A stretch of DNA of 64,000 bases from Thiobaca trueperi (GTDB taxonomy: Bacteria; Pseudomonadota; Gammaproteobacteria; Chromatiales; Chromatiaceae). Shown in pieces: positions 15,184-24,920 of this stretch. The stretch spans positions 452,447-516,446 of the forward strand of contig NZ_SMAO01000004.1 in the NCBI RefSeq assembly GCF_004342175.1, in the 5' to 3' direction. Positions within the stretch are counted from its first letter, which is position 1. Each line of letters begins with the position of its first letter. Position numbers and translations under genes: made by a program. The notes under the pieces were generated by a model that had not been told where the DNA came from, did no database searches, and saw only the letters and a program-made list of their open reading frames with translations.

Positions 15184-17535
15184 TCACTTGAACAGCTTTT
15201 TGTATCCGCCGAGCCCCAGGAACCCGGTCTCTCCAGACCAGTCCTCGACCCCGTCGTTGTCGGTGACCACAAAGGTCAGGCCGGCGCTTGTGACCGCGAC
15301 ACCCTCCGGCTTGTCGGTGATCCAGCCATGATTCGCCTTCAGACCGGGCATGAGGTTATGGATCGCTTTCTCGCCCTGGGTAATGAGACCGTCGTCAGCC
15401 TTGTCAAGCGTGATCCTGACAAGCGTTTTGCGCTTTGCGAAATCGCCGGTCAGGTTGTCGCGTTCGATCAGGATATAGGAGCCATCCGGGGCGCGGCTGA
15501 TCTCCGACAGGCCGACCCAGGCGGCGTTCGCGGTCAGCGGCGCCAGCGTCCAGGCAAAGTGATCCCAGGTGCCCTGAGCCGGGTCATAGGTCCAGATACG
15601 GGTCCGATTCGGCTCGCCACGAGCATTCAATCCGCCCGCATCGTCGTCCAGATCCTCGCACTCCGGCGTGCTGTAGTCCCAGCCGCGCTGTTGGGCGACG
15701 AGCAGCCGGTAGCCGCCCTTGACCGGCTGCACCGCCAGACCCTCAAAGCCCGAACCCAGCGTCTTGCGCGCCGTGGCTGCCTTGCGGCAGGCCAGAATCT
15801 CTGCCGGCAACCCGATTTCACGCAGCACCTGACCCGTTTTGGGATTGACCTGGAGCAGACGGTTCGGACGCGAGTCGTCGGCATTGCCCTCGCTGGCGAT
15901 CCAGAAGGTGTTGTCCGGCGCAACGGCGATGCCTTCCGGGTCGTAATTGCCGGTACCGCCCTGAATGAGGAGATCGTCGGTGACGATCGCCGGACGCGCC
16001 GAGGCATCGATCCAGAGAATCCGGCTCTCGCTGTAGTAGGAGTCCCAGACCGCAAGCAGGCTGTCGCGCTTGCCCGGCACAGCGGCCAGGCCCGACAGCG
16101 CCGACCAGGGAATCGGCGCAAAGGCACGATCATCCGAGACGATCTGCGGATAGGTCGGCTGGCCCCGCTTGAGCTGATAGATCATCAGGCTGGACCGCAC
16201 CCCATAACTGGGGTCGTCGCTCTCACCGCTGGCGATCAGCAGGTTGCGCGAGGGAATGGCGAGGACGCCTTCCGGGGCGAGCGGCGCGGGCAGGAGTTGC
16301 ACGAAGCTCGGTTTTTTCCCGACAACCTTATACACGGCGACGAAGCTGCCGCGTTCGCTGCCCACGAACAGATAGTCGTCGCCGGCAAAGCGCCCGTACT
16401 CGATCGCCTCCGGCTCGACGCCCTTGTTTTCGGAACGGCTCTCCGGGTAATGCCCGTGCTGAACCGCGATCTCTTCCAGTGTGCTGCCGCTGTCGAACAG
16501 GAGGTTACCCTTGCAGTCGAAGAGGGAGAAGCCGCGACTGCCGCCGAAGAGATCACCCTCGTTGGCGGTTGCGATCCGGCAGGAGCCGTTCGCCTCGTTC
16601 GGCAGCCAGGTGACGGCATCCGGTTCGCGCGGGGCATCGGCCAGGGATTCGGTCAGCGAGATGACGCCATCCTCGGTACGGTCGATGCCGTTCAGGGTGA
16701 CTTTGCCGGCATCGAAGTCGTGGATCACCTCGCCCTTGACCAGATCGACCACGGCCAGGTGATTGTTCTCCTGTAGCGTCACCACGGCCTGATTGCTGGC
16801 GTTCACATCGACGAATTCGGGTTCGGGATCGTCCCCGCCATAGCTGGCCAGGCCGGTGAGCGCGACCGTGCGCAGTTGCCATTGTGCGGGCGCTTTTCCC
16901 AGCATATCGACGATCACGAGTGATCCGGCGGGAGGCTGCGGCAGACCGCCCTCGACGCCATCGACCTCCACCTCCTCGTCCCGCTCGTTCTCGATGGCGA
17001 TGGCGGCGTACCGGCCATTGGGACCGATCTTGATCGAATCGGGCTGGCCGCCAAGCGGCATCTCGCGCACGATGTTCCGCGTCTTGACGTTCACCACCAC
17101 CAGCTTGCCACTGGTGTTGACATAGTCCTCGCTGGTATTGACGGCGACCAGCGCGTACTCATTGCCGAGCACATCGACCGAGGTTGGTTCGCCACCCATC
17201 GCCAGGGTGCCTTTCGGGATCGGGGAGGCTGGATTGACGATACTGACGAAACCGATCCGCTCGCCAGGGCTGTCGGTGTAGACCAGCATCATGCCGTCTT
17301 TGGTGGCGGCCACGATCTCCGATACCGTTTCCTGGTCGATGGCGTCTGCGCCGAGATTCCGATAATTGCCAAGTGTTGCGATCCGCTGAAACTGCATCTC
17401 CTGCGTGACGGCGCGCAGCTCCTGCGCCGTCTTGCGCAGGGCGTTGTCATCGACCGTCGCCTGACCGATCCCGACACCGCCAGCAACCAGCATGGCGGAA
17501 GGGAGCAGCCATCTCGCATGCCTTGTTCGCATCAT
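15184..17535 (-). CDS. Esterase-like activity of phytase family protein (periplasmic beta-propeller)
   Basis: A 783-residue exported protein. A signal peptide (WLLPSAMLVAGGVGIGQA) is followed by a beta-propeller-like half with repeated strands such as GGEPTSVDVLGNEYALVAVN and GGQPDSIKIGPNGRYAAIAI. The C-terminal half (about 480-770) carries the phytase-like esterase pattern: YDPEGIAVAPDNTFWIASEG, GSGFEGLAVQP, ISRAPDGSYILIERDN and DKPEGVAVTSAGLTFVVTDNDG. Proteins of this class are thought to release phosphate from organic esters or bind calcium, but few are tested. The ATG pair at 17535/17532 is preceded by GGAG, 6 nt upstream. A Pho-box-like direct repeat lies 75 bp upstream (17610-17627), which would fit phosphate-starvation control. 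Single-gene unit. Confidence 0.85.
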   Translation of the reverse strand: MMRTRHARWLLPSAMLVAGGVGIGQATVDDNALRKTAQELRAVTQEMQFQRIATLGNYRNLGADAIDQETVSEIVAATKDGMMLVYTDSPGERIGFVSIVNPASPIPKGTLAMGGEPTSVDVLGNEYALVAVNTSEDYVNTSGKLVVVNVKTRNIVREMPLGGQPDSIKIGPNGRYAAIAIENERDEEVEVDGVEGGLPQPPAGSLVIVDMLGKAPAQWQLRTVALTGLASYGGDDPEPEFVDVNASNQAVVTLQENNHLAVVDLVKGEVIHDFDAGKVTLNGIDRTEDGVISLTESLADAPREPDAVTWLPNEANGSCRIATANEGDLFGGSRGFSLFDCKGNLLFDSGSTLEEIAVQHGHYPESRSENKGVEPEAIEYGRFAGDDYLFVGSERGSFVAVYKVVGKKPSFVQLLPAPLAPEGVLAIPSRNLLIASGESDDPSYGVRSSLMIYQLKRGQPTYPQIVSDDRAFAPIPWSALSGLAAVPGKRDSLLAVWDSYYSESRILWIDASARPAIVTDDLLIQGGTGNYDPEGIAVAPDNTFWIASEGNADDSRPNRLLQVNPKTGQVLREIGLPAEILACRKAATARKTLGSGFEGLAVQPVKGGYRLLVAQQRGWDYSTPECEDLDDDAGGLNARGEPNRTRIWTYDPAQGTWDHFAWTLAPLTANAAWVGLSEISRAPDGSYILIERDNLTGDFAKRKTLVRITLDKADDGLITQGEKAIHNLMPGLKANHGWITDKPEGVAVTSAGLTFVVTDNDGVEDWSGETGFLGLGGYKKLFK

Positions 17536-17609
17536 TCATTTCTCCAGGTAATGGGGCAACAGGGAGCAATGATGTTACAAGCCGTGGATGGACGGCAGAT
17601 GATGCTTGT

Positions 17610-17627
17610 GTGACAGCCGGGTGACGA
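17610..17627 (-). promoter_or_regulatory. Possible PhoB box upstream of the phytase-like esterase
   Basis: Read on the minus strand: TCGTCAC, a 4-bp spacer CCGG, then CTGTCAC. This gives the 7-4-7 geometry of a Pho box (CTGTCAT-N4-CTGTCAY). The spacer is GC-rich rather than AT-rich, which weakens it. A TAACAT -10-like hexamer lies about 34 bp further downstream, further than is usual. Confidence 0.35.
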
Positions 17628-17655
17628 AATGGCGAAAGCTCAGCCTGACTGAAGA

Positions 17656-18951
17656 CTAGACTCGGCTTAACGCCCGATCCATGTCCCACAGGATGTCGTC
17701 GATATGCTCGATGCCGACCGAGACCCGGATCATGTCCGGGCGCACGCCGGCGGCAAGCTGCTGGTCGGCGTCGAGCTGACGGTGGGTGGTGGAGGCCGGG
17801 TGGATGATGAGGGTGCGGGTATCGCCGATGTTGGCGAGATGACTCATGAACTGGGCCGACTCGATGAAACGGATACCGGCCTCCAGTCCGCCGCGCACGC
17901 CGAAGGCGAGCAGGCCGGAGGCGCCGGGCGCGCCGTCGATCTGGCGCATCTGGCGCGCGATCAATGGGTACTGAGGATCGTCGGGCAGACCGGGATAATT
18001 CACCCAACTGACCTGCGGATGGCTGCACAGAAACTCAGCCACGGCGCGGGCGTTGCGGCAGTGCCGCTCCATGCGCAGCCCCAGGGTCTCGACGCCCTGC
18101 AAAATCTGCCAGGCGCTGGTGGGGGAGAGCGCGGCGCCATGCACCCGCAGGGTCTCCATGCGGCAGCGCATGGTGAAGCCGAAATCACCGAAGGTTTCGT
18201 AGAACCTGACGCCGTGATAGCCGGGCGAGGGCTCGGTCATGCCGGGGAAATTGCCATTGTCCCAGGGGAAGTGACCGCTCTCGACCACGACCCCGGCCAG
18301 TGTGGTGCCATGCCCGCCCAGATATTTGGTCGCCGAATGCACGACGATGTCGGCCCCCAGCGCGAACGGGTTGCAGAGAAAGGGCGAGGGCACCGTGTTA
18401 TCGACCACCAGCGGCACTCCGTGCGCGTGCGCCACTTCGGCCACGGCGGCGATGTCGAGCACGGTCAGACTGGGATTACCCAGACTTTCGGCAAAGATGG
18501 CGCGGGTGTTCGGGCGCATGGCCGCCGCGAAGGCGTCCGGGTTGGCGGCCTCGACAAAGGTCGTCTCGATGCCGAATTTGGCGAGATCCACCGCCAGCAG
18601 GGTCACGCTTCCGCCATAGAGCGCGCCCGAGGCGACCAGATGGTCGCCCGCGCGCAGCAGGGTCATGAGCGCCAGCGACTCGGCAGCCATGCCGCTGGCG
18701 GCAGCCACCGCCGCCCGTCCGCCTTCGAGCGCGGCGATCCGCTCTTCGAGCGCCGCCACGGTCGGGTTCGAGAGACGCGAATAGACGTTGCCGAAGGTCT
18801 GGAGATTGAACAGGGATGCCGCATGATCGACGCTGTCGAACACAAAGCTGGTGGTCTGATAGATGGGCAGCGCCCGTGCACCCGTGGCGGCGTCGGGAAC
18901 CTGTCCGGCGTGAATCGCCAGGGTCTCGGGCTGGAAAACGTGATCGGCCAT
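17656..18951 (-). CDS. metY: O-acetylhomoserine aminocarboxypropyltransferase / sulfhydrylase (MetY type)
   Basis: A 431-residue PLP enzyme of the Cys/Met metabolism family. It would convert O-acetylhomoserine plus sulfide into homocysteine in the cytoplasm. Seen are the N terminus FQPETLAIHAGQVPD, PIYQTTSFVFDS, YSRLSNPT, the phosphate-binding SGMAAESLAL, VVDNTVPSPFLCNPF and the PLP-lysine segment HSATKYLGGHG. The C-terminal GIEHIDDILWDMDRAL is typical. Length and the long insert after the lysine (HFPWDNGNFPGMTEP) favour MetY over cystathionine gamma-synthase. The ATG at 18951 gives the family N terminus although the frame is open upstream. It lies 13 bp downstream of the CoA-binding gene, probably in one transcript. 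The homocysteine product feeds MetH at 48586. Confidence 0.9.
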   Translation of the reverse strand: MADHVFQPETLAIHAGQVPDAATGARALPIYQTTSFVFDSVDHAASLFNLQTFGNVYSRLSNPTVAALEERIAALEGGRAAVAAASGMAAESLALMTLLRAGDHLVASGALYGGSVTLLAVDLAKFGIETTFVEAANPDAFAAAMRPNTRAIFAESLGNPSLTVLDIAAVAEVAHAHGVPLVVDNTVPSPFLCNPFALGADIVVHSATKYLGGHGTTLAGVVVESGHFPWDNGNFPGMTEPSPGYHGVRFYETFGDFGFTMRCRMETLRVHGAALSPTSAWQILQGVETLGLRMERHCRNARAVAEFLCSHPQVSWVNYPGLPDDPQYPLIARQMRQIDGAPGASGLLAFGVRGGLEAGIRFIESAQFMSHLANIGDTRTLIIHPASTTHRQLDADQQLAAGVRPDMIRVSVGIEHIDDILWDMDRALSRV

Positions 18952-18964
18952 GAGGAAACTGCCT

Positions 18965-19438
18965 TCAGAGTGGACGCTTGGCGGAAATGACGCCGGTATT
19001 GACCCCGGCCCAGTGCAGTCCGCCGAACAGACGCGCATGCTCGATCTTGACGCAGCGATCCATGACCGTATCCAGGCCGGCGGCGCGCGCGAGACGGTCG
19101 GCTTCGTGGTTCTGCACCCCGATCTGCTGCCAGAGACATCTGGCGCCGATGGCGATGGCCGACTCGGCAATCGGCAGCACATCCGCGCTGCGGCGGAAGA
19201 CATCGACCATATCGACCGGCTCCGGGATGTCCTCCAGCCGCGCATAACAGCGTTCGCCGAGAATTTCCGGGTAGCGCGGATTGACCGGAATCACCCGATA
19301 GCCATGTCCCTGCATGTATTTGGCGGCAAAATAACTCGGGCGATGCCACTCGGCCGACAGCCCGACCACGGCAATCACGCGATGCTTTCTGAGGATCCGG
19401 CGCAGGGTGGCGATGTCGTCGCTGGGTGGCTCTGTCAT
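18965..19438 (-). CDS. CoA-binding domain protein (YccU type)
   Basis: A 157-residue Rossmann-fold protein of the CoA_binding_2 family. It has the N-terminal nucleotide-binding turn VIAVVGLSAEWHRPSYFAAKYMQ, then GYRVIPVNPRYPEILGERCY, VDMVDVFRRSADV and the C-terminal CVKIEHARLFGG. Relatives bind CoA or acyl-CoA; their role is unclear. The ATG at 19438 has AAAGG about 7 nt upstream, which is better than the upstream ATG at 19483. Likely co-transcribed with the MetY gene. Confidence 0.88.
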   Translation of the reverse strand: MTEPPSDDIATLRRILRKHRVIAVVGLSAEWHRPSYFAAKYMQGHGYRVIPVNPRYPEILGERCYARLEDIPEPVDMVDVFRRSADVLPIAESAIAIGARCLWQQIGVQNHEADRLARAAGLDTVMDRCVKIEHARLFGGLHWAGVNTGVISAKRPL

Positions 19439-19653
19439 GGGCGACCTTTGGCGTCTCTGTCTCGATTGATCACTTGAAATCATGGGGACGAATCGAGCCC
19501 CCGCTCCGAGCCTGTTGCCGGCTCACAATACGACAGATCGAACGGAAATTCACTGCCCGGCGCGGGTCCGGTTGGCAAAATGCCCGCCCTGGCGTGGCGC
19601 GATATGCGATCCTTGTCCGAATACCGCTTTCAGCGTCATTCCCGGATCCATCC

Positions 19654-21066
19654 ATGTCGTTTGCCAGTCCCCGCTCGTCGCGTCGCCTTCCCATTCCCAC
19701 GCCGGTCCAGCGTTGGGGTCTGCTGCTTGGCGTGTTCGCCTTTGTCGCCGCACTGCTGGTCGAGATCCCCGGACTGGAGCCTGCCGGGCAGCGGATGCTG
19801 GCCATCTTTCTGCTCGCGATCCTGCTCTGGGTGACTGAGGCGATCCCGCTCTATGCCACGGCGGCGCTGGTGATCCTGCTCGAAGTGCTGATGCTCTCGG
19901 ATCAGGCGCTGATGGCGACGGCGGGCAAACTGCCACCGGCGGCGAGCTATTTCGCGGCCCTGGCGAATCCGGTCATCATGCTCTTTCTCGGCGGCTTTCT
20001 GATCGCCGACGGCGCGCACAAATACGGCCTGGATCGCAGCCTCGCCGCCATCATGCTGCGCCCCTTCGCCGGCAACGCGCGCCGCTCGCTGCTGGGGCTG
20101 ATGACGATCACTGCGCTGCTGTCGATGTTCGTCTCCAATACCGCGACCACGGCGACCATGTTCGCCGTGGTCATCCCGATCCTCGCCGCGCTGCCGGGCG
20201 GGCGGGCGCGTACCGGGGTCGCGCTGGCGATTCCGGTCGCCGCCAACATCGGCGGCATCGGCACCCCGGTCGGCACTCCACCCAATGCCATCGCGCTCGC
20301 GGCGCTCCAGGCGCAGGGGCAGGGCGTGTCATTCATCGGCTGGATGGCGCTGGCCGTGCCGCTGATGCTGATCCTGCTGCTGTTCGCCTGGTGGTTTCTG
20401 GCCTATCGCTATGTCCCCAAAGATGCATCCCTGGGGCTCGAACTCGACGCCGACTTCGACCGCTCCCCGGCGGCAATCCTCTTTTATGTCATCGCCGGGA
20501 CGACGATCCTGCTCTGGCTCACCGAACCCCTGCACGGTATTTCGTCCTCCACGGTTGGCTTCATGCCGGTGGTCGCCCTGCTCGCCACGCAGGTCATGGG
20601 CGCGGACGATCTCAGACGACTGCAATGGCCGGTGCTCTGGCTGGTCGCCGGGGGGATCGCGCTGGGCACGGGCATCGGTTACAGCGGGCTCGATGTCTGG
20701 CTGATCGGTCTGGTGGCCTGGGAGACGCTGCCGCTGGCCCTGTTGCTGCTGTTGCTGGTCGCCATCGCGGTTGGGCTTGCGACCGTCATCTCCCATTCGG
20801 CGACGGCGAATCTGCTGGTGCCGCTGGCCCTGAGTCTGGCCGTCGGTCTGCCGATCGACACCACGGCGGTGGGGGTCATGGTCGCGCTGGCCTGTTCGCT
20901 GGCGATGGCCCTGCCCATCTCCACCCCGCCCAATGCGCTCGCCTATGCCACCGGCGAGGTGCCGACCTCCGAGATGATCCTGAGCGGCATCGTGATCGGC
21001 GGATTCGGCGCGTTGCTGCTGGCCCTTTTGATGCCGACGGTCTGGGGTGCGCTGGGGCTGTTGTGA
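19654..21066 (+). CDS. DASS/SLC13-family anion or dicarboxylate:sodium symporter
   Basis: A 470-residue inner-membrane transporter with about 11-12 hydrophobic segments. The family's two sodium/substrate clamshell motifs are present. The first repeat has SNTATTAT and GGIGTPVGTPPNAIAL; the second has SHSATANLL (a degenerate SNT) and STPPNALAYATGE. Members carry di- and tricarboxylates or sulfate; the specificity here is not clear. The ATG at 19654 is chosen because hydrophobic sequence begins about 25 residues later, while the longer upstream frame looks non-coding. Divergent from the CoA-binding gene and convergent with the next kinase gene (22 bp apart). Confidence 0.88.
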   Translation: MSFASPRSSRRLPIPTPVQRWGLLLGVFAFVAALLVEIPGLEPAGQRMLAIFLLAILLWVTEAIPLYATAALVILLEVLMLSDQALMATAGKLPPAASYFAALANPVIMLFLGGFLIADGAHKYGLDRSLAAIMLRPFAGNARRSLLGLMTITALLSMFVSNTATTATMFAVVIPILAALPGGRARTGVALAIPVAANIGGIGTPVGTPPNAIALAALQAQGQGVSFIGWMALAVPLMLILLLFAWWFLAYRYVPKDASLGLELDADFDRSPAAILFYVIAGTTILLWLTEPLHGISSSTVGFMPVVALLATQVMGADDLRRLQWPVLWLVAGGIALGTGIGYSGLDVWLIGLVAWETLPLALLLLLLVAIAVGLATVISHSATANLLVPLALSLAVGLPIDTTAVGVMVALACSLAMALPISTPPNALAYATGEVPTSEMILSGIVIGGFGALLLALLMPTVWGALGLL

Positions 21067-21088
21067 GCGTCAGGCGATGCCGCGCCGG

Positions 21089-24000
21089 TCACTGCGGCTG
21101 GCGTGCGGGGGCGAGGATGGATTCCAGCCGTTGCAGTCCCTCCCGGATCCTGGCGACGCCAGCATGGATCGCATCGAGCTGCGACGCCGGATCCTCCTCG
21201 GATTTGAGCAACTGCTCGACATCGCAGGCCAGTCCCGAGATCTCGGTCAGGCCGAGCGTGGCGGCGCAGCCCTTGAGACTGTGGGCCATGCGTTTTGCCG
21301 CGATCCGGTCGCCGGCATCCAGCACCTGCTCGATCTCGGCCATTTGCAGGCTCTGGGCATCGACGAGCTGACGCAGCAGGGTGAGATATTTGAGCGGGTT
21401 GCCCCGGAGTCTGGCGAGTCCGGCATCGACATCCATGTCGGGCAGCGTCCGCAGCGCCTGGATGATCTGCGCATTGTCCGGCTCCGGTACTGGTGGCGCG
21501 GTCCCTGTCGGGGTGAATTCGCCCTCGCTGCGTGCGGCGGAAGAGAGCCACTGGAGCAGTGCGGCATAGAGCCGGTCGGGCTCGACCGGTTTGATCAGCA
21601 TGTCATTCATGCCAGCGGCCAGGCAAGCTTGTCGGTCCTCGGCAAAGGCATTCGCGGTCAGGGCGACGATGGGGCGCTCGGCCCACTGGGGCAGGGTGCG
21701 GATGATCCGCGTGGCTTCGAGCCCGCCGATCTCCGGCATCTGCATGTCCATCAGGATGAGGTCGAAGGTCTGGTGTCGCGCCCGCTCGACGGCCTCGCGA
21801 CCGTTCTCGACGACGCAGACATCCATCTCGACGGCGTGGAGCATCTCCAGGACGACCTCGATGTTGATCGGGTTGTCTTCGGCAAGCAGCAAACGTGCGC
21901 CCCGATGCCGTGAACGCAGCATGGCTTCGGCTCCGGCGACGGTCTTCGCCGGCGGCGGAATGGGCATGGGGCCGTGTCCGCGCTGGAGCGGGACAATGAA
22001 CCAGAAGGTGCTGCCGACCCCGGGGGTACTGTCCAGCCCAACCCGTCCGCCCATGAGTTCCGCCAGACGCCTGGTCAGGGCGAGCCCGAGGCCGGTACCG
22101 CCAAAGCGGCGTGAGGTTGAGCCGTCGGCCTGCTCGAATGTCTGAAAAAGACGGTTCTGCTGCTCAGGGGTGAGACCGATGCCCGTATCTTCCACCTCGA
22201 AGCGCACCATGAGTGCATCACCCTGCTCCTCCAGGAGGATGGAGCGCAGACAGACCCTTCCCTGCTCGGTGAACTTGACGGCGTTGCTGGCAAAGTTGAG
22301 CAGCGCCTGACGCAGGCGGGTGACGTCGCCCCGCAGCCACAGGGGCACGCCATCTGCATCCACCTCAAGCGTCAGGCCTTTGCCGATGGCCGAATCCCGG
22401 ACGATGGAGGCGACGCTGTCGAGTACGGATGACAGGTGAAAGTTGTTGTGTTCCAGATCCATGCGTCCGGCCTCGATCTTCGAGAGATCGAGGATGTCGT
22501 TGATGAGCGACAGCAGGTGCCGTCCCGCGATCTCCATCTTGTCGAGCCGCTGCATCTGCGACGGCGAGACCCCTTCCTTCCTGAGCAGGTGATTGAGCCC
22601 GAGAATGGCGTTGAGCGGGGTGCGGATCTCGTGCGACATGTTGGCCAGGAATGCGCTCTTGGCCGCGTTCGCCGCCTCGGACGCCTCCTTGGCCTGGAGC
22701 AGGGCCGCCTCCGCCTCCTTGCGGTGTGCGATGTCGGACATGAAGGCGATCAGCCGGGGCGCGGCGCACTCGCCGTCGGCATGGTAGTAGATGGTCATTT
22801 CGACCGGACGCCGCCGCCCGTCCCTGGTCAGGTGTTCGGTCTCGAACTGGACATGACCGCGTTTCCTGATGTCCTGGACCGTTCGGGCGTAGATCTCCGG
22901 GGGGAAATTCGGGTCGATGTCCGAGACGTGCAGACTCAGCAGTTCTTCGAGGCTGTAGCCCAGGAATTCCGCTGAGAAACGGTTGGCATGGATGAAGCGT
23001 CCGCTCGCAAAGTCCGCCCAGGTGATGCCGATGCCCACGCTGTCCATCGCAAACTGGGTGTCCTGCAACCGGGTGTGAGCCGCCAGCAGGTCGGCGGTGC
23101 GCTGCTGCACGCGCTGTTCAAGCTCGGCGTTGAGCCGTCTGAGCGAATCCTCGGCCTCCTTGCGTGAAGAGACGTCGATGCCGACCCCGACCAGCACCGG
23201 CTGACCGCCCATGTTGATCGGTCGGCTGGTGAAATGGAATGGAATGCCCGGCCTGTTTGCGGTTACGACCGTTGCGTCGGCCTCGACCGCTGTCCCGGTT
23301 GCGGCAGCGGCGAATGCGGCCTCGATGCGCTCGCCGATCAGTTGCCGGTCATCGCCCACGAAGAAATCGAGCGCATTCCGTCCCGTCAGCGCATCGGGGG
23401 CGCAGCCGATGATGCGCTCCAGCGTCCGGTTCCAGTAGAGCAGGTTGCCGTCCCGGTCCAGGGCGTAGCAGATGCCGGGGATCGATTCCATGATGGTCTC
23501 GCGGAAGCGGCGTTCCTCGCGCAAGGCGGCCTCGGCCGCTTTGCGGCCTGTGATGTCGTGCCAGATCGCCGTCAGGAGCCGTTGACCACGGATCTGGAGC
23601 GGGCGATTGCTGACCCAGGTGTCGCGCGGGCGTCCGTCCTTGTGCCGATGACGCACCTCGAAGCGACTGAGCGTCCCCTCCAGGATGCGCGCCATGATCT
23701 GTCTGACGTCCTCTTCCCCGTGGTCGAACTGGAGATCGAACAGGGTCAGATCGGCGAATTCCTGACGGCTGTAGCCGACCAGTTCACAGGCGGCGTCGTT
23801 GAACTCCATGAAACGGCAGGTCTCGGGATCGATCAGGACAATGCCGTCCCCGGCCTGACTCACGATGGACGAATAGAGGTCTTCGCGCATTTGCAGCGCA
23901 TCGAGCGTTTCCCGCTGGCGGGTGATGTCGCGGGCGATGCCGAGCACGCCGATGAGCTTGCCCTGGGCGGTCTTCATCGGCGTCTTGATGGTCTCGAACA

Positions 24001-24649
24001 GACCGCGATAGCCGTCGCGGGCGAAGGTCAGCCATTCCTCGTTGAGGCTGGGGCCGTCAGCCTGCACCGCCAGACGGTCGTTGTTGCGGAAGAACTCGGC
24101 CAGTTCGCGATCCATGAACCGGTAGTCGTCCTGGCCGACGATGTCGGTTTCCTGATGGCCGAAGAACTGCTCGAAGCGCGGATTGCAGGCGATATAGACG
24201 CCGTTCGGATCCTTGAGCCAGACCAGATCCGGGATGGTGTCCATCAGGGTGCGCAGCAGACCGCGATTCTCCTCCGCGCGTCTGAACTGCAACCAGACGA
24301 GCAGGAGCAGGGTCGTGAGAAAAAACAGTCCGCCGAGAAGGGCATAATCGAGGAGCGTTTTCCGCCATTGCTCCAGGTTGCCGCTGATCTCGCGCAGATT
24401 GACATCGATCCGGCCCGCTGCGTCGCCGCTGTCGCGGTCGATGGCCGGCGTCAGGCTCTGCATCTTGAGATGCACCTCGGTTGCCAGGCGGCGCGTGTCC
24501 TCCAGGGCCGCACCGACCAGGATCAGGCCGGTGACCAGACTCAGGACGGCTGACAGGGCGATCAGGGTTGTGACGAAGCGGTGCGTGCCGGGGATTCTCA
24601 TAGCGATGCGGTGATCCAGAGCGTCCGAGATAGATGCCGCGCGCAGCAT
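21089..24649 (-). CDS. Membrane hybrid sensor histidine kinase (multi-PAS, HisKA, HATPase, REC, Hpt)
   Basis: About 1186 residues. Two TM helices ([19 protein letters not shown] and [17 protein letters not shown]) flank a short periplasmic loop of about 70 residues. Four PAS/PAC modules follow; the first begins [17 protein letters not shown]. Then come HisKA with the phosphoacceptor in [10 protein letters not shown] near residue 670 and an HATPase with DTGIGL and [13 protein letters not shown] domain ([21 protein letters not shown] with the phosphoacceptor Asp, and the Lys in IKPV) precedes a C-terminal Hpt with His in MAHSLKG near residue 1121. This is a complete internal phosphorelay, so an external response regulator is expected. 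Starts at 24649 and 24601 (MRIPGTHRF) are both possible, as neither has a clear ribosome-binding site. Confidence 0.92.
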   Translation of the reverse strand: MLRAASISDALDHRIAMRIPGTHRFVTTLIALSAVLSLVTGLILVGAALEDTRRLATEVHLKMQSLTPAIDRDSGDAAGRIDVNLREISGNLEQWRKTLLDYALLGGLFFLTTLLLLVWLQFRRAEENRGLLRTLMDTIPDLVWLKDPNGVYIACNPRFEQFFGHQETDIVGQDDYRFMDRELAEFFRNNDRLAVQADGPSLNEEWLTFARDGYRGLFETIKTPMKTAQGKLIGVLGIARDITRQRETLDALQMREDLYSSIVSQAGDGIVLIDPETCRFMEFNDAACELVGYSRQEFADLTLFDLQFDHGEEDVRQIMARILEGTLSRFEVRHRHKDGRPRDTWVSNRPLQIRGQRLLTAIWHDITGRKAAEAALREERRFRETIMESIPGICYALDRDGNLLYWNRTLERIIGCAPDALTGRNALDFFVGDDRQLIGERIEAAFAAAATGTAVEADATVVTANRPGIPFHFTSRPINMGGQPVLVGVGIDVSSRKEAEDSLRRLNAELEQRVQQRTADLLAAHTRLQDTQFAMDSVGIGITWADFASGRFIHANRFSAEFLGYSLEELLSLHVSDIDPNFPPEIYARTVQDIRKRGHVQFETEHLTRDGRRRPVEMTIYYHADGECAAPRLIAFMSDIAHRKEAEAALLQAKEASEAANAAKSAFLANMSHEIRTPLNAILGLNHLLRKEGVSPSQMQRLDKMEIAGRHLLSLINDILDLSKIEAGRMDLEHNNFHLSSVLDSVASIVRDSAIGKGLTLEVDADGVPLWLRGDVTRLRQALLNFASNAVKFTEQGRVCLRSILLEEQGDALMVRFEVEDTGIGLTPEQQNRLFQTFEQADGSTSRRFGGTGLGLALTRRLAELMGGRVGLDSTPGVGSTFWFIVPLQRGHGPMPIPPPAKTVAGAEAMLRSRHRGARLLLAEDNPINIEVVLEMLHAVEMDVCVVENGREAVERARHQTFDLILMDMQMPEIGGLEATRIIRTLPQWAERPIVALTANAFAEDRQACLAAGMNDMLIKPVEPDRLYAALLQWLSSAARSEGEFTPTGTAPPVPEPDNAQIIQALRTLPDMDVDAGLARLRGNPLKYLTLLRQLVDAQSLQMAEIEQVLDAGDRIAAKRMAHSLKGCAATLGLTEISGLACDVEQLLKSEEDPASQLDAIHAGVARIREGLQRLESILAPARQPQ

Positions 24650-24810
24650 GAGCGGGCCACAGATCTGGCCGACCCTGGATTTTCGCTGCACTGAGGGTCG
24701 GTTATCATACGAAAAAAGCGTGGCCCATTGGATTCGGCGTCGCACTGCACCACTTAGGACCGGCTCAAAAATTAAGTGAAACGGCTCGACGAAAGAACAC
24801 CGCTGCCACG

Positions 24811-24850
24811 GTCGTTGTCGTTGTCGTTGTCGTTGTCGATTACGACAACG
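24811..24850. repeat. GTCGTT hexamer array ending in a palindrome
   Basis: Four tandem GTCGTT units run into an 8-bp stem with a 4-nt loop: CGTTGTCG (24831-24838), ATTA, CGACAACG (24843-24850). It lies in the 271-bp divergent region between two signalling genes (24650-24920), which has no gene. The same motif recurs as a larger inverted repeat at 35108-35185. Confidence 0.75.
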
Positions 24851-24920
24851 ATCAGATCATGGCTCATGCTTTGGCGCGCATGACCCCTCACATTCCCCTG
24901 GCTCGTATGGGCGCGACACC

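Noticed and set aside
24811..24850. CRISPR-like or VNTR array from the GTCGTT units
   Set aside because: Only four short units without spacers; better explained as a dispersed palindromic intergenic element.
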